Of a stretch of DNA of 26,799 nucleotides, positions 23,806 to 26,799 are shown one piece after another. Source of the DNA: Kuafuiihalomonas sp964477875 (lineage in GTDB: Bacteria > Myxococcota > Kuafuiibacteriia > Kuafuiibacteriales > Kuafuiibacteriaceae); assembly GCA_964477875.1 (NCBI GenBank), contig CAYZFR010000037.1:1-26799 (forward strand). Direction: 5' to 3'. The translations under genes were made by a program, and so were the position numbers. The first letter of the stretch is position 1. Every line of letters starts with the position of its first letter. The notes below the pieces were generated by a model. That model was given only the letters and a program-made list of their open reading frames with translations. It was not told the origin of the DNA and did no database searches.

Positions 23806-25410
23806 ATGGAACGCATCAAGTCCTTATGGACCGAGGCTACACCGCTGCTTCGGGCCCTCTTCGTCACCGCGGCGTGCATCATCGTGGGTTCGACGGCGAT
23901 GTTCGCAATCGGTCCCGAGCAGGTCGACATGGCGCCGCTGTACGCCCGGCTGGACCCAAGCGACGCCCAGGCGATCAGCGAGGAGCTCGACTCGCGAGAC
24001 ATCCGCTACGAGATCGCCAACGGAGGGACGCGCATCGACGTCCCCCGCCCCGAGATCGGGCGGATCCGCATGGAGCTGGCCTCGGCCGGGCTCCCCCGAG
24101 GGGCCGGCGTCGGCTTCGAGCTCTTCGACCAGAATAACCTCATGATGACCGACTTCGCCCAGCGGGTGAACTATCGGCGCGCGATGCAGGGCGAGCTGGC
24201 CCGGACCATCGCTCAGATGCCCGAGGTGGAGTCGGCCCGCGTGCATCTAGCCTTGCCCGACAACTCCGTCTTCACGCGGACGCGCACCGACCCCTCGGCG
24301 TCGGTCTACATCAAGCTTCGACCGGGGCGGGTCCTCACGCCTCGCCAAGCCCAGGGCGTGGTCCACCTGGTTTCGAGCTCGGTGGAGAACCTCCCGGCCG
24401 AGCGGGTGGCGGTGCTGGACGGCAACGGTCGGTTGATCGGACCCACGCCCGGAAGCGACGGTATCGGCGCGAGCAACCGGGCCCTCGGCCTGGCCAGGGA
24501 GTTCGAAAAGCAGATCGAGGACCGAATCATCGCGCTGGTCGAGCCCCTGGTCGGGCCCGGTCGTGCGGTCGCTCGGGTGACGGCGGAGCTTGATCTCTCG
24601 CGGGTCGAGGAGACCCAAGAAAACTACGATCCCGACAACAGCACCCTTCGAAGCGAGCGGACTCTGGAGGAGAATACGAGCCAGAGCCGGAACGTCGGGG
24701 GCGGACTCGCCGGAACGCCCGGCAACCTGCCCACCCGGCCCGACGGTTCGACCGTGGCCGGTCCCGACTCCAACAGCACCGCCAACCGAACCACCACCGA
24801 GACCGAGTTCGCCATCCCCCGCACGGTCCGGAAGATCGAGCGTCCGATGGGCAAGGTGCAGCGCCTCTCGGTGGCCGTCCTCCTCGACACCGCGTCGACC
24901 AATGACGAGCCATCGAGCGAGGAGGCAGACGGCGAAGCGGCCGGTGAGACGGACGTCCCGACCCCGAATCTCCCCTCGCAGGAGGCCATCGCCAAGATCA
25001 TCGAGAAGGCGATCGGATTCGATGCCGAGCGCGGGGACGAGCTGGAGGTCATGTTCGCGCCCTTCACCCGCCCCGACGAGGTCGCGGTGGGTACGACGGC
25101 GACGACCGACATGGCGAGCATTCCGCCCTGGGTGCCAGTGGCAGGCATGCTGCTCGTGGCCGCTCTGACCATCGGCTTCGCCGTCTTCGCCTCCGAGCGC
25201 CGGCGACAGCGCAGGGTCGAGGCGGCGGCGGCCGCCGCCCGGGCCGCCGCTGCTCGCGCCGAGATGAGCGAGGAGGAGCTTCAGGCCGAGAAGCGGCCCA
25301 AGCACCTCAAGGACCAGGTGCGAGAGCTCGCCGACAACAACGTTCAGGCGACGGTCGACGTCCTCAAATCCTGGCTCGCGCCCACTCAGGAGAACCACGG
25401 CAATGGGTAA
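23806..25410 (+). CDS. fliF: Flagellar MS-ring protein FliF
   Basis: FliF forms the membrane MS-ring on which the basal body is built. The protein has 534 residues. The first membrane segment is at about 13-36. Ring-building motifs follow: PLYARLDPSDAQAISEELD (about 44-62), GGTRIDVP, and FELFDQNNLMMTDFAQRVNY with RAMQGELARTI (about 103-132). A second membrane segment is at about 442-462 (WVPVAGMLLVAALTIGFAVF). The cytoplasmic tail has an Ala/Arg-rich stretch and ends DQVRELADNNVQATVDVL, the FliG-binding region. The ribosome site before the ATG is weak. It overlaps fliG by eight bases. Confidence 0.97.
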   Translation: MERIKSLWTEATPLLRALFVTAACIIVGSTAMFAIGPEQVDMAPLYARLDPSDAQAISEELDSRDIRYEIANGGTRIDVPRPEIGRIRMELASAGLPRGAGVGFELFDQNNLMMTDFAQRVNYRRAMQGELARTIAQMPEVESARVHLALPDNSVFTRTRTDPSASVYIKLRPGRVLTPRQAQGVVHLVSSSVENLPAERVAVLDGNGRLIGPTPGSDGIGASNRALGLAREFEKQIEDRIIALVEPLVGPGRAVARVTAELDLSRVEETQENYDPDNSTLRSERTLEENTSQSRNVGGGLAGTPGNLPTRPDGSTVAGPDSNSTANRTTTETEFAIPRTVRKIERPMGKVQRLSVAVLLDTASTNDEPSSEEADGEAAGETDVPTPNLPSQEAIAKIIEKAIGFDAERGDELEVMFAPFTRPDEVAVGTTATTDMASIPPWVPVAGMLLVAALTIGFAVFASERRRQRRVEAAAAAARAAAARAEMSEEELQAEKRPKHLKDQVRELADNNVQATVDVLKSWLAPTQENHGNG

Positions 25411-26392
25411 GTCACAGCTGACGGGCGCCGAGCGCGCCGCCGTGATCTTCCTTCACATGGGGGAGACGGCGGCCTCGGAGGCCTTCAAGGGCCTTTCGCG
25501 ACGGGAGATCAAGCTGCTGTCGGTGTCGGCCAAGGAGGTCACCGACCTCAGCTCTCAGCAGGTCGACGCGGTCCTCCAGGACTTCGTCATGGAGATGGAG
25601 CGCGGCAACCCAGAGCTGCGCGGAGGCCACGAGTACGTGACCATGATGGCGGCTCGAAACCTCGGCGCACAGAAGGCCAAAGAGTTCCTCGACGACGAGA
25701 GCGGTCTCACCGACACCCTGGCCGACGTCGACGCCATCACCATCGCCAACCTCATCCGCAAAGAGCACCCCCAGACCATGGCGCTGATCATGGCTCATCT
25801 TCCCCCCGAACGGGGGGCCGAGGTCCTGGTGCAGCTCCCGGAGAGCGTCCAGACCGACGTCCTCCGCCGCCTCGCCACTCTCGACACCGTGAGCCCCGAC
25901 GTCCTGGAGCTCGTGGAGCAGGCGCTCATCTCGGAGATCGCCATGATGGGTAAGGGTCTGTCCAAGAAGGTGGGGGGCATCAACATGGTGGCCGAGATCA
26001 TGAACCAGATCGAAAAGGCCCGGGAGCAGACGCTGATGACCGAGCTCGAACAGGTCGACGAAGCACTGGCGGAGGAGGTCCGCGGCTTGATGTTCGTTTT
26101 CGACGACCTCGTCAACGTAGATGGGAAGGGCATCCAGGCCCTCATGCAGGAGGTCGAGCGCGACACGCTCGTCCTGGCGCTGAAGGCGGTGGACGAGGAC
26201 CTGCGGGATCACTTCTTCGGAAACCTGTCGAAGCGGGCCCGGGAGATGATCGAAGAAGACATCGAGAACATGGGTCCGGTCCGGCTATCCGAGGTGGAGA
26301 CGGCTCAGAACGAAATCGTGAAAGTCGCGCTGCAGATGATCGACAACGGCGACATCGACGTCGCGAAGGGGGCCGAGGATGCCTTCGTCTGA
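25403..26392 (+). CDS. fliG: Flagellar motor switch protein FliG
   Basis: FliG couples the stator to rotation and joins the MS-ring to FliM. It has 329 residues, the family length. The N-terminal domain starts LTGAERAAVIFLHMGE. The conserved EHPQTMA is at 121-127, in the middle domain that binds FliM. The C-terminal torque domain contains MFVFDDLVNVDGKGIQALMQ and MIEEDIENMGPVRLSEVE. The ATG is inside fliF (eight-base overlap) and has AGGAG upstream. Its stop overlaps fliH by 14 bases. Confidence 0.98.
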   Translation: MGKSQLTGAERAAVIFLHMGETAASEAFKGLSRREIKLLSVSAKEVTDLSSQQVDAVLQDFVMEMERGNPELRGGHEYVTMMAARNLGAQKAKEFLDDESGLTDTLADVDAITIANLIRKEHPQTMALIMAHLPPERGAEVLVQLPESVQTDVLRRLATLDTVSPDVLELVEQALISEIAMMGKGLSKKVGGINMVAEIMNQIEKAREQTLMTELEQVDEALAEEVRGLMFVFDDLVNVDGKGIQALMQEVERDTLVLALKAVDEDLRDHFFGNLSKRAREMIEEDIENMGPVRLSEVETAQNEIVKVALQMIDNGDIDVAKGAEDAFV

Positions 26393-26799
26393 CAAGGACT
26401 GGCAGTCCGTCTCCTTCCGGGCCTCGGATCAGCCGACCATCGCTTGGATCCCCAAGTCCAAGCTGGATCCGGCCTCGGTCCGGCCCGCCCTCTTCCCCGA
26501 GGTCACGCCGTCGGTTCTCGCGGCCCGGGAGCAGGGAGCCCAAGACCTCGACGTGGACGCGCTCGTGGAGCAGGCCCGAAGGGAGGGGCAGGCAGAGGGC
26601 CAGGCGGAGGCCCAGCGTCGCTTCGACGCCGAGCTGGCCGATCTGCGGGCCCAGGTGAAAGGCACCGTCGACGCCTTTCGGCGCGGCCTGGACCGAGCCG
26701 AGCTCACCGCGGACCGCGAGGCCCTGGAGCTGGCGGTGATGCTCGCCGAGCACGTGCTTCGCCAGAAGCTCTCCGTCGACTTCGAGTCGCTCGCGAGCG
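26379..26799 (+). CDS. fliH: Flagellar export ATPase regulator FliH (3' end beyond window)
   Basis: FliH binds and restrains the export ATPase FliI and links it to FliN. An ATG at 26379, within the end of fliG, opens a frame that runs to the right edge (140 full codons). GGGGG lies just upstream. The visible part has an N-terminal segment with Trp and Pro, then a charged helix with Gly/Ala repeats typical of FliH (EQARREGQAEGQAEAQRRF, about residues 64-82), followed by the start of the C-terminal domain (ELAVMLAEHVLRQKL). The C-terminus and fliI, if next, are outside the window. Confidence 0.9.
   Translation, partial: MPSSDKDWQSVSFRASDQPTIAWIPKSKLDPASVRPALFPEVTPSVLAAREQGAQDLDVDALVEQARREGQAEGQAEAQRRFDAELADLRAQVKGTVDAFRRGLDRAELTADREALELAVMLAEHVLRQKLSVDFESLAS

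Noticed and set aside
25219..25258. GC-rich palindrome in the 3' part of fliF
   Set aside because: It encodes an Ala/Arg-rich helix of the cytoplasmic tail and is explained by GCC/GCG codon choice; no T-run or other regulatory sign follows.

Overview
The window is almost entirely one flagellar and chemotaxis gene cluster from a GC-rich Gram-negative (diderm) bacterium. The L-ring lipoprotein FlgH and the P-ring protein FlgI show that it has an outer membrane. The gene order flhB-flhA-flhF-flhG-fliA-cheY-cheZ resembles polar flagellates such as Pseudomonas and Vibrio. High GC, frequent GTG starts, a FlgJ with a peptidase domain and a fused rod/export/chemotaxis cluster would fit a deltaproteobacterial or myxococcotal lineage, but that is inference and no taxon can be fixed from the sequence alone. 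No tRNA, rRNA, insertion sequence, CRISPR or plasmid feature was seen.

Layout. A divergent control region lies at about 18109-18351. Leftward (minus strand) runs an almost gapless operon: fliL, fliM, fliN, fliO, fliP, fliQ, fliR, flhB, flhA, flhF, flhG, fliA, cheY, cheZ, fliJ, flgF, flgG, flgA, flgH, flgI, flgJ. An 80-base gap follows, then flgM, flgN and the start of flgK, which runs off the left edge. Rightward (plus strand) come a sigma-54-dependent response regulator of the FlrC/FleR type, a large TPR-like exported protein of unknown function, a 177-residue protein of unknown function with a CxxCH motif, and then flgB, flgC, fliE, fliF, fliG and the start of fliH, which runs off the right edge.

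How it works together. The plus-strand operon supplies the MS-ring (FliF), its switch partner FliG, the rod base (FliE, FlgB, FlgC) and the export ATPase regulator FliH. The minus-strand operon supplies the rest of the C-ring (FliM, FliN), the export gate (FliO/P/Q/R, FlhA, FlhB), polar placement and number control (FlhF/FlhG), the late sigma factor (FliA), signalling (CheY, CheZ), an export chaperone (FliJ), the distal rod (FlgF, FlgG) and the L/P rings (FlgA, FlgH, FlgI, FlgJ). FlgM (anti-sigma), FlgN (chaperone) and FlgK (hook junction) form a late unit.

Regulation readable from the sequence: a near-consensus sigma-54 promoter in front of fliL, with a 14-bp palindrome upstream that could be the regulator's binding site, and two sigma-28 (FliA) promoters with 11-base spacers and identical -10 elements, one in front of flgM and one in the only gap before flgF. 

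Most unusual points: two uncharacterised proteins placed directly before flgB; an FlhF whose DTYR and DTAGR GTPase motifs are not recognisable, paired with an FlhG lacking the usual DQAxxLR activator motif; a FlgJ carrying an M23 (LytM) endopeptidase domain; and a sigma-28 promoter so close to flgF that its transcript would be nearly leaderless.
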